This document shows positions 35,427-43,565 of a stretch of DNA of 64,000 bases, piece by piece; positions within the stretch are counted from its first letter, which is position 1; each line of letters opens with the position of its first letter. A program made the position numbers and the translations under genes. The notes beneath the pieces were generated by a model, which was not told the DNA's origin, made no database searches, and saw nothing but the letters and a program-made list of their open reading frames with translations. Source of the stretch: Armatimonadota bacterium (GTDB taxonomy: Bacteria; Sysuimicrobiota; Sysuimicrobiia; Sysuimicrobiales; Humicultoraceae); assembly GCA_031081715.1 (NCBI GenBank), contig JAVHMA010000004.1, forward strand, positions 85,532 to 149,531, read 5' to 3'.

Positions 35427-37427
35427 ATGGTGCAGGTGTCCGTCGTCCTGCTGACCTGGAACTCCTCCCGCCACATCGGCGCCGCCATGGATGCGCTGTC
35501 GCGCGAGATCGCACGGCTGCCGGCCGAGGTCCTGGTGATCGACAACGGCTCCGCCGACGACTCCGCGGCGATCGCCGCCGCTCACCTGCCACAGGCCCGC
35601 ATCGTCCGCAACCCGACGAACCGCGGGGTCGCCCGTGCGCGCAACCAGGGCGCCCGCCTAGCCCGCGGACGCTATGTGCTCTTCCTCGACAGCGACACCG
35701 AGATGCAGCCCGGCAGCCTGGAGGCGATGGTGCGGTTCCTCGACACCCACCCCACCGCAGCGGTGGTGGGGCCGCGGCTCGTCTACCCGGATGGGGTCTT
35801 CCAGTACAGCGCCAGGCGCTTCCCGACGGTGCCCGGGAAGCTGCTGCGGTTGTTGCCACTGGCCTGGCGCCGGACGCTGACGCGCGCGGTCAGCGAGGAG
35901 ATGCTCGACGCGGACTGGTCGGTCCTCCAGCGAGTGGACTACGTCATCGGGGCCTGCCAGCTCGTCCGGCGTGAGGTCTTCGAGGCGGTCGGCGGTCTGG
36001 ACGACCGCATGTTCTACGGCCCAGAGGACGTGGACCTGTGCCTGCGGGTGTGGCAGGCCGGCGGGGAGGTGTACTACCTGCCCGAGGCGGTTGTCGTACA
36101 CGGCGAGCAGCGGCTCACGCACCGCCGCCTCTCGCTTCTCACCCTGCGCCACGGCGCGGCGCTCGCGCACTACTTCTGGAAACACCGATACTTCTGGCGA
36201 CGGCCCGCGTTCGTGCGGGCCCGGTCGGGTCGGCCGCGCGTGCTCGAGCTCATCACGCTGTCCGAGTGGGGCGGCGCCCAGGCGTGTGTCTTCACCCTGG
36301 CGCGCGGCCTGCGACAGGACTACGACGTCACCGTGGCTTGCGCGCCAGGAGGGCCGCTGGTCGCGCGCCTGCGCGCAGAGGGGATCGCGGTCGTCGAGAT
36401 TCCGACGCTCGTACGCGCCCCCAGCCCGTTCGCCGACCTGCGTACCCTGCTGTGGCTGGCCGCGTGGATGCGACGGGAGCGGTTCCACATCGTCCACTGC
36501 CACAGCACCAAGGCCGGGCTGCTCGGACGGTTCGCCGCGCGGTTGGCCGGGGTGCCGGCTATCCTGTTCACCGTGCACGGCTGGCCGTTCGCGGGTTGGT
36601 GGCACCCGGTGCACCGGGCGGTGGTCGCCCTCGCCGAGCGCGCCGCGGCCCGTCTGTCCACGGCGATGATCTGCGTGTGCGTCCACGACCACCGCGTGGC
36701 GCTGCAGATGCGCATCGCGCCGCCTGACCGCCTGGTGGTCATTCCCAACGGCGTCGATCCTGCGCCGTTTCTGGCGGCCAGCGACGATAGCCCCGCGGAC
36801 CCCGACGCGGACGTCGGACAGGAGGCCGCCGGGCCCGCCGGCCGCGCGCTGACCGCGGTGGCTGTTGGCCGGCTCACCGAGCAGAAGGACCCGGGGACGT
36901 TGCTCGACGCCTGGCGGCGCGTGGGAGGGCCGCATGTGCTCCTGCTCGTCGGCGACGGACCCTTGCGGGCCGACCTGGAGGCGCGGTGCCGGGCAGCGGG
37001 ACTCGCCGGCCGGGTGGTGCTCACGGGAGTGCGCGACGACGTGCCGGCGGTCCTGCGGCGCGCGGACGTGTTCGTCCTCGCGAGCCGGTGGGAGGGCCTG
37101 CCGCTGGCGATCATCGAGGCGATGATGAGCGGGCTGCCGATCGTGGCCACCACGGTGGGTGGGGTCCCGGAGGTGGTGGTCGAGGGTGAGACGGGCCTGT
37201 TGGTCTCGCCGCAGGACCCCGAGGCCCTGGCCCGCGCGCTGGAGCGCCTGCTCGGCGATGGCGCCCTGCGGCACCGCATGGGCGCGGCGGGACGGCAGCG
37301 GGCGCTGCGCGAGTTCGCGGCCGACCGCATGCTGCGACAGACGGCCATGCTCTATGCCCGCGTCCTCGACGCGTCGCGGCGTCCCCTGTCCCGGGTGGGT
37401 GTCGCGGGCCGCGCGCACCGGTCGTGA
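35427..37427 (+). CDS. Two-domain glycosyltransferase, GT2-GT4 fusion
   Basis: A 666-residue fusion of two glycosyltransferases. Residues 1-270 are a GT2 domain of the rhamnosyltransferase-like type (VSVVLLTWNSSRHIGAAM, VLVIDNGSADDS, FLDSDTEMQPGSL, YGPEDVDLCLRVW). Residues 285-650 are a GT4 domain (LSEWGGAQACVFTLARGL, VHCHSTKAGLLGR, VIPNGVDPAPF, AVGRLTEQKDPGTLL, EGLPLAIIEAMMSGLP, GGVPEVV). It may add two sugars in sequence. ATG 35427 has GGAGGAG eight bases before; the longer frame back to 35295 adds a non-conserved Arg-rich stretch. The stop overlaps the next GTG (GTGA). Confidence 0.9.
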   Translation: MVQVSVVLLTWNSSRHIGAAMDALSREIARLPAEVLVIDNGSADDSAAIAAAHLPQARIVRNPTNRGVARARNQGARLARGRYVLFLDSDTEMQPGSLEAMVRFLDTHPTAAVVGPRLVYPDGVFQYSARRFPTVPGKLLRLLPLAWRRTLTRAVSEEMLDADWSVLQRVDYVIGACQLVRREVFEAVGGLDDRMFYGPEDVDLCLRVWQAGGEVYYLPEAVVVHGEQRLTHRRLSLLTLRHGAALAHYFWKHRYFWRRPAFVRARSGRPRVLELITLSEWGGAQACVFTLARGLRQDYDVTVACAPGGPLVARLRAEGIAVVEIPTLVRAPSPFADLRTLLWLAAWMRRERFHIVHCHSTKAGLLGRFAARLAGVPAILFTVHGWPFAGWWHPVHRAVVALAERAAARLSTAMICVCVHDHRVALQMRIAPPDRLVVIPNGVDPAPFLAASDDSPADPDADVGQEAAGPAGRALTAVAVGRLTEQKDPGTLLDAWRRVGGPHVLLLVGDGPLRADLEARCRAAGLAGRVVLTGVRDDVPAVLRRADVFVLASRWEGLPLAIIEAMMSGLPIVATTVGGVPEVVVEGETGLLVSPQDPEALARALERLLGDGALRHRMGAAGRQRALREFAADRMLRQTAMLYARVLDASRRPLSRVGVAGRAHRS

Positions 37428-38827
37428 CGCCCTTCGGCGCGTTCCGTGCGGCGCTCCGCCTCTCCGAGCGCAAGGTGCTTCTGGCGATGGGCGACCTGCT
37501 CTGTCTGAACCTGGCGCTGCTCGCGGTCCTCCACCGGCGCCTGGGGTTCCCGTTCGCGATCGCCACGGTGGTCAACCGGCCTGGATGGTTCGTGCTCCTC
37601 TCGCTCACCTGGGCCGTCGCCGCGGTGCTGACCGAGGCCTACGACCTGCGCACCGCGGCTCGCCTCCCCGGCGCCGTGCTGCGCGCGGGGACCGCGGTGC
37701 TGCTGGCCGACGCCCTGTACCTGGCGATTCCCTACTGGACGCCCTACCTCTTGCCGTCCCGCCTGACCGTGCTGATGCTGGCGGCGCTCTCGCTTGTCGG
37801 CGTCGGCCTCTGGCGCCTGCTATACGCCGTCGTGCTCGTTCAGCCGTCGTTTCGGCATCCCGTCGTCGTGCTCGGCGCCGGGCCGCTGGGCCGCGAGATT
37901 CTGGAGATCATGCGCCGGCACGGCGACACCGAGTACGTGCCGGTCGGCTTCGTCGACGACATTCCGAGCCCGGGCCGCCTCGTCGACGGGTTACCGGTGC
38001 TCGGCGCACGCGCCGACCTGGTCGCCGTGCTGGAGCGCACGCGGGCCTCGGAGGTCGTGGTCGCCCTGCCGCCATCTGAGGGAGCCGGCGGTCAGCTGTT
38101 CCAGACCCTCGTCGACTGCGCCGAGCGGGGCATCACGGTGACGCCCATGTACCGAATCTTCGAGGCGCTTACCGGCCAGGTGCCAGTCGAGCACGCCGGC
38201 CGCAACCTGGCCGTCGTGTTGCCGCTGGACCGGACCCCGCCGGCGCTGTTCGATGCGCTCAAGCGTGCCACCGACATTGCCCTGGCTCTGGTGGGGCTGG
38301 TGGTCATGGTGCTGGTGGCGCCCGCGGCTGTCGTCGGCGTCTGGCTGGAGTCGCCGGGCCCGGTCTTCTACCGGCAGCGGCGCGTCGGGCAGGGCGGCCG
38401 CGAGTTCGAGCTCGTGAAGTTCCGGACCATGGTGGCCTCGGCCGAGGCCGACGGGCCGCGGTGGGCCGCGGTCGGCGATCCCCGCGTCACGCGCGTCGGC
38501 CGCCTGCTGCGCCGGCTCCACCTCGACGAGCTCCCGCAGGCCCTCAACATCCTGCGCGGCGAGATGAGTGTGGTCGGCCCGCGGCCGGAGCGGCCCGAGT
38601 TCGTCGCGGAGCTCGAACGCGTGATCCCGTTCTATCGGATGCGGCTGAGCGTGCGGCCCGGCGTGACCGGGTGGGCACAGGTCAACCACGAGTACGGCGA
38701 CTCGGTCGCGGACGCGCTCGCCAAGCTGCGCTACGATCTCTACTACATCAAACACCGCTCGGCGCTGCTGGACCTGACCATCCTCGCGCGCACACTCCCG
38801 CACGTCTTCCGCCTCGGCGGCCGTTAG
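37424..38827 (+). CDS. Undecaprenyl-phosphate sugar phosphotransferase (WbaP-type initiating enzyme)
   Basis: A 467-residue polyprenyl glycosylphosphotransferase that starts repeat-unit synthesis by moving a sugar-1-phosphate onto undecaprenyl phosphate. Residues 15-135 hold four to five membrane helices, 145-255 a CoA-binding-like domain (VVVLGAGPLGREILEIM), and 280-467 the catalytic domain with KRATDIALALVGL, GPVFYRQRRVGQGG, FELVKFRTM, LHLDELPQALNILRGEMS, VVGPRPERPEF and RPGVTGWAQVN. GTG 37424 overlaps the stop of the fused glycosyltransferase. The sugar used (hexose or acetamido sugar) is not readable from sequence. Confidence 0.92.
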   Translation: MTPFGAFRAALRLSERKVLLAMGDLLCLNLALLAVLHRRLGFPFAIATVVNRPGWFVLLSLTWAVAAVLTEAYDLRTAARLPGAVLRAGTAVLLADALYLAIPYWTPYLLPSRLTVLMLAALSLVGVGLWRLLYAVVLVQPSFRHPVVVLGAGPLGREILEIMRRHGDTEYVPVGFVDDIPSPGRLVDGLPVLGARADLVAVLERTRASEVVVALPPSEGAGGQLFQTLVDCAERGITVTPMYRIFEALTGQVPVEHAGRNLAVVLPLDRTPPALFDALKRATDIALALVGLVVMVLVAPAAVVGVWLESPGPVFYRQRRVGQGGREFELVKFRTMVASAEADGPRWAAVGDPRVTRVGRLLRRLHLDELPQALNILRGEMSVVGPRPERPEFVAELERVIPFYRMRLSVRPGVTGWAQVNHEYGDSVADALAKLRYDLYYIKHRSALLDLTILARTLPHVFRLGGR

Positions 38828-38866
38828 GGGCACCGGGACTCGGGCTGGCAGGCTCCCGGGTAAATC

Positions 38867-38908
38867 TGGTATGGTCTGATGGGCGCCGGTCAAGCGAGGC
38901 TGGCGCCC
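38867..38908 (+). promoter_or_regulatory. Extended -10 candidate and inverted repeat before the nucleotidyltransferase gene
   Basis: TGGTATGGT (38867-38875) fits an extended -10, with CTGGCA (38845-38850) as a weak, distant -35. Just downstream a perfect 7-bp inverted repeat, GGGCGCC (38881-38887) and GGCGCCC (38902-38908) with a 14-base loop, would form in the mRNA leader before ATG 38925. It may mark a new transcription unit for the sugar-nucleotide genes. Confidence 0.33.
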
Positions 38909-38924
38909 CGCGAGGTCATCCGGC

Positions 38925-39902
38925 ATGAAGGCCATCATTCCCGTGGCCGGCGTCGGCCGCAGGCTGAGGCCGCACACGCACACGCAACCCAAGGCGCTCA
39001 TGCACGTCGCCGGCCGCCCGATCCTCGGGCATATCCTCGACGAGCTCGTGGCCGCCGGCGTGGACGAGGTGGCGCTCGTGGTGGGCCACCTGGGTGAGAA
39101 GGTCGAGGAGTACGTCCGCGGTCGGTACCGCATCCCCGTCCACGTCGTGGAGCAGGCGGAGCCGCTGGGTAACGGACACGCGATCTATGTGGCGCGCGAG
39201 CACCTGGACGGCGACGGGGTGCTCATCATCATGGGCGACACCATCATCAAGACCGACCTCCCCAGGGTGCTCGGGCTGCGGGAGTCGGCCATCGGGATCC
39301 AGGAGGTCGCCGACCCGCGGCGCTTCGGCGTCGTGGAGGTGAGCGACGGACTGGTGCGCCGGCTGGTCGAGAAGCCCGAGGTCCCGCACAGCAACCTGGC
39401 GATCGTCGGTGTCTACCTGATCCGCTCGCCGGGCCTGTTGCGGGAGTGCCTGGAGCGCATGGTGGCCGAGCGGCGCCAGGCCCGCGGGGAGTACTGGCTC
39501 GCGGATGCGCTGCAGCTCATGGTGGAGGCGGGCGAGCCGATGCGGACGTTCCGGACGACGGGGTGGTACGACTGCGGAACGCCCGAGGCGCTGCTCGAGG
39601 CCAACCGTGAGCTCCTTCGCAGCGAGCCGCTGACGCCCCCGCACGTGAACGGGTCGGTGGTCCTGCCCCCGTCGTTCGTCGACCCCTCCGCCCGCGTGGA
39701 GGGCTCGGTCATCGGGCCGTTCGCGTCGGTCGCGGAGGGCGCGCGCATCACCAACTCGGTGATCCGCGACAGCATCGTCAACGCGGACGCGACGCTCGAC
39801 GGCGTCCTCCTCGAGCACTCCATCATCGGGGAGCACGCGTCGGTGGTCGGGCGCGCCGCCCGGATCAACCTCGGCGATTCGTCCGAGGTCGAACTCGGCT
39901 AG
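38925..39902 (+). CDS. Sugar-phosphate nucleotidyltransferase
   Basis: A 325-residue enzyme that joins a sugar 1-phosphate to an NTP. The N-terminal Rossmann-like domain has KAIIPVAGVGRRLRPHTHTQ with the PKALMHVAGRPIL metal/phosphate loop, GNGHAIYVAREHLDGDG, and VEKPEVPHSNLAIVGVYLI. Residues 245-325 are a left-handed beta-helix-like tail of hexapeptide repeats (VDPSARVEGSVIGPFASVAE). This resembles long glucose-1-phosphate thymidylyl/uridylyltransferases. A second such gene is at 44454. The nucleotide and sugar are not certain; either could also supply GDP-mannose, for which no classical ManC is visible. Confidence 0.87.
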   Translation: MKAIIPVAGVGRRLRPHTHTQPKALMHVAGRPILGHILDELVAAGVDEVALVVGHLGEKVEEYVRGRYRIPVHVVEQAEPLGNGHAIYVAREHLDGDGVLIIMGDTIIKTDLPRVLGLRESAIGIQEVADPRRFGVVEVSDGLVRRLVEKPEVPHSNLAIVGVYLIRSPGLLRECLERMVAERRQARGEYWLADALQLMVEAGEPMRTFRTTGWYDCGTPEALLEANRELLRSEPLTPPHVNGSVVLPPSFVDPSARVEGSVIGPFASVAEGARITNSVIRDSIVNADATLDGVLLEHSIIGEHASVVGRAARINLGDSSEVELG

Positions 39903-39953
39903 GGTGGGACCCGGCGAGGCCCGCGGGCGCGCCGCCCGGGCCCGGGGGGCGAG

Positions 39954-40949
39954 ATGAGGCGGTTTCTGGTGACCGGCGGCGCCGGCTTCATCGGCGCGCA
40001 CCTGGTGCGGGCGCTCGTGACCCGCGGCGAGGCGGTGCGCGTGCTCGACAACTTCTCGACCGGTTCGGTCCATAACCTGGCGTATGCGCTGGGCCGGCCG
40101 GTCCAGGAGCCGCCCGACGCCGCGCTCGTGCAGCTCGACGGCGTGGAGGTGCTCCGCGGCGACATCCGCGACCCGCAGACCTGCGCGCGCGCGTGCGCCG
40201 GGGTGGACGTGGTGTTGCACCAGGCGGCCATGCGCTCGGTGCCGCGCTCGGTCGACGACCCGCGCGGGGCCAACGAGCACAACGTGACCGGGACGCTCAA
40301 CCTGCTGGTGGCGGCCTCGGCCGCGGGCGTGCGGCGGTTCGTCTACGCGTCGTCGTCGTCGGTCTACGGGGACGACCCCGCGCTGCCGAAGCGCGAGGAC
40401 ACGCCGCCCGCCCCGATCTCGCCCTACGCCGCCTCCAAGCTGGCCGGCGAGCACTACTGCCGCGTCTTCGCCAGGACCTTCGGGCTGGCGACGGTGGCGC
40501 TGCGCTACTTCAACGTGTTCGGGCCGCTCCAGGACCCGCAGTCTCAGTATGCCGCGGTGATCCCTCGGTTCATCGCCTGGACGCTGGACGGCCAGCCGCT
40601 GGAGATCCACGGCGACGGCGAGCAGTCGCGCGACTTCACCTACGTCGACAACGTCGTCGCGGCCAACCTGCTGGCCGCGGACGGGCCGGCGCTGGACGGC
40701 GAGCCGATCAACGTTGCCTGCGGCGAGCGGTACACGCTGCTGCAGGTGGCCGAGGTCATCGAGGGGCTGCTGGGCCGGCGGTCCGAGCACCGGCACACGC
40801 CACCGCGGCGCGGCGACGTGCGCCACACCCTGGCGGATATCGGCCGCGCCCGCGCACGCCTGGGCTACACCCCGCGCGTCGGCTTCCACGAGGGCATGGC
40901 CAGAACCGTGGAGTTCTTCGTGGCCACCGCGGCGGGACGCCCGTCGTGA
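39954..40949 (+). CDS. UDP-N-acetylglucosamine 4-epimerase-like SDR (WbpP/Gne type)
   Basis: A 331-residue extended SDR with FLVTGGAGFIGAHLVRALV, VLDNFSTGSVHNL, HQAAMRSVPRSVDDPRGAN, YASSSSVYGDDPAL, SPYAASKLAGEHYC (Tyr and Lys) and LRYFNVFGPLQDPQSQYAAV. The SVPRS and QDP motifs are typical of UDP-GlcNAc/GalNAc 4-epimerases of the WbpP group. The ATG at 39954 follows GGGGGGCGAG. The 51-base gap upstream is almost all G and C, with no clear signal. The stop overlaps the next GTG. Confidence 0.85.
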   Translation: MRRFLVTGGAGFIGAHLVRALVTRGEAVRVLDNFSTGSVHNLAYALGRPVQEPPDAALVQLDGVEVLRGDIRDPQTCARACAGVDVVLHQAAMRSVPRSVDDPRGANEHNVTGTLNLLVAASAAGVRRFVYASSSSVYGDDPALPKREDTPPAPISPYAASKLAGEHYCRVFARTFGLATVALRYFNVFGPLQDPQSQYAAVIPRFIAWTLDGQPLEIHGDGEQSRDFTYVDNVVAANLLAADGPALDGEPINVACGERYTLLQVAEVIEGLLGRRSEHRHTPPRRGDVRHTLADIGRARARLGYTPRVGFHEGMARTVEFFVATAAGRPS

Positions 40950-42247
40950 ACGTCTGCGTGGTCGGCGGGCTGGGCTACGTCGGGCTGGTCACGAGCGCCG
41001 GCCTGGCCGAGCTCGGGCACACCGTGGCGGCCGTGGACGTGGACCGGGATCGGCTGGTGCGTGTGGAGGCGGGCGAGCTGCCGTTCCACGAGCCCGGTCT
41101 CTCGGAGTTGCTGGCACGGCACCTGCCCGCGGGGCGCCTGCGGTTCACCGGCCATATCGCGGACGGCCTGCGGGACGCGCGGATCATCCTGATCGCGGTG
41201 GCCACGCCGGCGCGGCCCGACGGCGAGACCGACCTGGCCCAGGTCATCGCGGCCGCGGAGGGACTGGCCGCCGAGCTGGCGCGGCCGGCGATCATCGCCA
41301 TCAAGAGCACGGTGCCGCTGGGCACGCACCACGTCGTCCGGCGCGTGCTGGACCAGCACGGCCGCGTGGAGGGACGCGACTACCACCTGGCCGCGGTGCC
41401 CGAGTTCCTGCGCGAGGGGCACGCCGTTCACGACTTCCTGCACCCCACGCGGGTGGTCATCGGCGCCGCCGACCCCGCGGTGCGCGCCGAGGTCCGCGAG
41501 CTGTTTCGCGGGCTGGACGCGCCGGTGCTCGAGACCTCGTTCGAGCAGGCGCTCCTCATCAAGTACGCGTCCAACGCGTTCTTGGCGATGCGCGTCTCGT
41601 TCGCGAACGAGCTCGCCGGGCTGTGCGACGCCACGGGCGTGGACGTCTTCGGCGTGATCGAGGGCATGGGGTACGACGCGCGCATCGGCCACAGCTACCT
41701 GGCGCCGGGCATCGGCTTCGGCGGGCCGTGTCTGGAGAAGGACCTGCGCTCGCTGATCCGGATCGCGGAGGGCGCGGGCTACGAGCCCGGGTTGCTGCGC
41801 GCGGTGCTCGAGAAGAACGAGCACCAGGTGCGCCAGGTCGCGCGGCGCGCGCTCGAGGGGCTCGGCGGGGACCTGTACGCCCGCACCGTCGGGGTGCTGG
41901 GGCTGGCGTTCAAGCCGGGCACGAGCGACGTACGCAACTCCCTCGCCGTGCGCATCGTCGATTGGCTCCAGCGGCGCGGGGCCGCGGTGCGGGCGCACGA
42001 CCCGCTCGCCAACGGCGAGGCGCGGCAGGTCCTCCAGGGCGTGACCGTCTGCGATGACCCCTACGAGGCGGCCCAGGGTAGCCACCTGCTGATGGTGTTG
42101 AACGCGTGCGAGGAGTTCCGCCGGCTCGACCTGGCCCGTCTGCGGTCGATCGTCGCCGAGCCCCGGATCGTCGACGGGGTCAATGTGCTCGATCCCGAGG
42201 CCGCGCGGCGCGCCGGGTTTGCCTACCATGGCGTCGGGCGGCGCTAA
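40946..42247 (+). CDS. ugd: UDP-glucose 6-dehydrogenase
   Basis: A 433-residue nucleotide-sugar dehydrogenase that oxidises UDP-glucose to UDP-glucuronate with two NAD+. It has VCVVGGLGYVGLVTSAGLAE, VDRDRLVRVEAGELPFHEPG, IAVATPARPDGETDL, IIAIKSTVPLGT, the hinge region with SNAFLAMRVSFANELA, the catalytic Cys262 in GFGGPCLEKDLR, and GLAFKPGTSDVRNS. UDP-glucuronate is the substrate of the UDP-xylose synthase at 26605. GTG 40946 overlaps the epimerase stop (GTGA). Confidence 0.93.
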   Translation: MNVCVVGGLGYVGLVTSAGLAELGHTVAAVDVDRDRLVRVEAGELPFHEPGLSELLARHLPAGRLRFTGHIADGLRDARIILIAVATPARPDGETDLAQVIAAAEGLAAELARPAIIAIKSTVPLGTHHVVRRVLDQHGRVEGRDYHLAAVPEFLREGHAVHDFLHPTRVVIGAADPAVRAEVRELFRGLDAPVLETSFEQALLIKYASNAFLAMRVSFANELAGLCDATGVDVFGVIEGMGYDARIGHSYLAPGIGFGGPCLEKDLRSLIRIAEGAGYEPGLLRAVLEKNEHQVRQVARRALEGLGGDLYARTVGVLGLAFKPGTSDVRNSLAVRIVDWLQRRGAAVRAHDPLANGEARQVLQGVTVCDDPYEAAQGSHLLMVLNACEEFRRLDLARLRSIVAEPRIVDGVNVLDPEAARRAGFAYHGVGRR

Positions 42248-42281
42248 CCGCGCCCGCTCTGCCCGCAACGAGGAGCGACCT

Positions 42282-42794
42282 GTGGACCTCAAGACGTTCA
42301 TCCGCGACGTCCCGAACTTTCCGATCGAGGGCGTGATCTTCAAGGACATCACGCCGCTCTTGTGCGACCCCGCGGCGTTCGACCACGCCGTAGCGTCGCT
42401 CGAGGCGTACTGCCGGACGCGGCGGCCCGATGTCGTGGTGGCGATCGAAGCGCGCGGGTACATCCTGGCCGCGCCGCTGGCCCTGCGCCTCGGCGCGGCG
42501 TTCGTCCCGGCGCGCAAGCCCGGCAAGTTGCCCTGGAAGACGATCCGGGAAGAGTACCAGCTCGAGTACGGGGTCGCGGCGCTGGAGATGCACGAGGACG
42601 CGATCGCCCCCGGCCAGCGTGTGGTTATCGTCGACGACGTGATCGCGACCGGGGGGACGCTCCGGGCGACGCGGCGCCTGGTCGAGCGGCTGGGCGGCGA
42701 GGTCGTGGGCATGGCCTGCCTGGTGGAGCTGGCCTTCCTCAACGGGCGGCAGGCCCTGGACGGCGTGGAGCTGCACGCCGTGCTGACGTACTGA
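42282..42794 (+). CDS. apt: Adenine phosphoribosyltransferase
   Basis: A 170-residue purine salvage enzyme making AMP from adenine and PRPP. Marks are FIRDVPNFPIEGVIFKDITP, VAIEARGYILAAPLAL, KPGKLPWKTIREEYQLEYG and the PRPP site VVIVDDVIATGGTL. The GTG start at 42282 has AGGAG six bases before it; upstream in-frame starts from 42183 fall inside ugd. It is odd in place, lying between ugd and the Wzm/Wzt exporter; only 3 bases separate it from wzm, so it seems to be in the same transcript. Confidence 0.95.
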   Translation: MDLKTFIRDVPNFPIEGVIFKDITPLLCDPAAFDHAVASLEAYCRTRRPDVVVAIEARGYILAAPLALRLGAAFVPARKPGKLPWKTIREEYQLEYGVAALEMHEDAIAPGQRVVIVDDVIATGGTLRATRRLVERLGGEVVGMACLVELAFLNGRQALDGVELHAVLTY

Positions 42795-42797
42795 CCG

Positions 42798-43565
42798 ATG
42801 CTGCCCGACCTCTGGCGCTACCGTGACCTGGTCGCGGGTCTGGTCGCGACGGAGCTGAAGGTCAAGTACCGGGGGTCGGCGCTTGGGTTTTTGTGGTCGT
42901 TGCTGAGCCCGCTCGCGCTCATTGTGATCTACACCGTGGCCTTCCGGTATATCGCGCGCATCCAGATCGACCGGTTCTCGCTCTTCCTGGTTTCCGGGAT
43001 CTTGCCGTGGGCCTTCTTCGCGAGTTCGGCGACCAGCTCCACGCAGTCGCTGATGGTGAACGCCAGCTTGCTCAAGAAGGTCTACTTCCCCCGCGCGATC
43101 GTCCCCGCCTCGACGGTGCTGTTCCAGTTCGTCCAGCTCGTGCTGGCGCTCACGGTGTTTCTGCCGTTCGTGTTCGCCATCCGGGGCGGGGTGCCGTGGT
43201 CGATGGCCCTCTATCCGGCCGTACTGACGTTACAGGTGGTGTTCGTCCTGGGCGTCGCCCTGGCGCTCTCCGTGCTCACGGTGGCATTCCGGGACCTGCG
43301 GCACCTCACCGAGGTCGGGCTCACGATGCTGTTCTGGCTCACGCCGATCGTCTATCCCCTGTCGATGGTGCCGGACGCGTTGCGACCGCTGTTTGCGCTC
43401 AACCCGATGACCGCGTTCGTCTCCGCGTATCAGGACATCGCCTATTGGGGGCGGGCGCCGGCGGCAGGCGGATTTGCCGCTATGGCGGCCTGGGCGGCGA
43501 CGAGCCTGGCGGCCGGCTGGCTGGTCTTCCGGTGGCGAGCCCCCTCGCTGGTGGAGGACCTGTGA
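42798..43565 (+). CDS. wzm: ABC-2 polysaccharide exporter permease (Wzm type)
   Basis: A 255-residue permease with six hydrophobic segments. It shows LKVKYRGSALGFLWSLLSPL near the N-terminus, FLVSGILPWAFFASS, SLLKKVYFPRAIVPAS and LFWLTPIVYPLSMVP, the standard features of O-antigen/teichoic acid exporters. It pairs with the ATPase gene directly downstream (GTGA overlap). In known systems such transporters move a completed polysaccharide on its lipid carrier, which differs from the Wzx route also encoded here. Confidence 0.93.
   Translation: MLPDLWRYRDLVAGLVATELKVKYRGSALGFLWSLLSPLALIVIYTVAFRYIARIQIDRFSLFLVSGILPWAFFASSATSSTQSLMVNASLLKKVYFPRAIVPASTVLFQFVQLVLALTVFLPFVFAIRGGVPWSMALYPAVLTLQVVFVLGVALALSVLTVAFRDLRHLTEVGLTMLFWLTPIVYPLSMVPDALRPLFALNPMTAFVSAYQDIAYWGRAPAAGGFAAMAAWAATSLAAGWLVFRWRAPSLVEDL

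Noticed and set aside
39903..39953. GC-only stretch as a terminator
   Set aside because: It can fold in several ways, but there is no T-run and no single clearly favoured stem.
38916..42742. Long open frames on the - strand (38916-40889 and 40865-42742, over 600 codons each)
   Set aside because: They lie opposite nucleotidyltransferase, epimerase, ugd and apt genes with clear motifs. Their translations are low-complexity and rich in Arg, His and Ala, as expected from antisense frames in GC-rich DNA.
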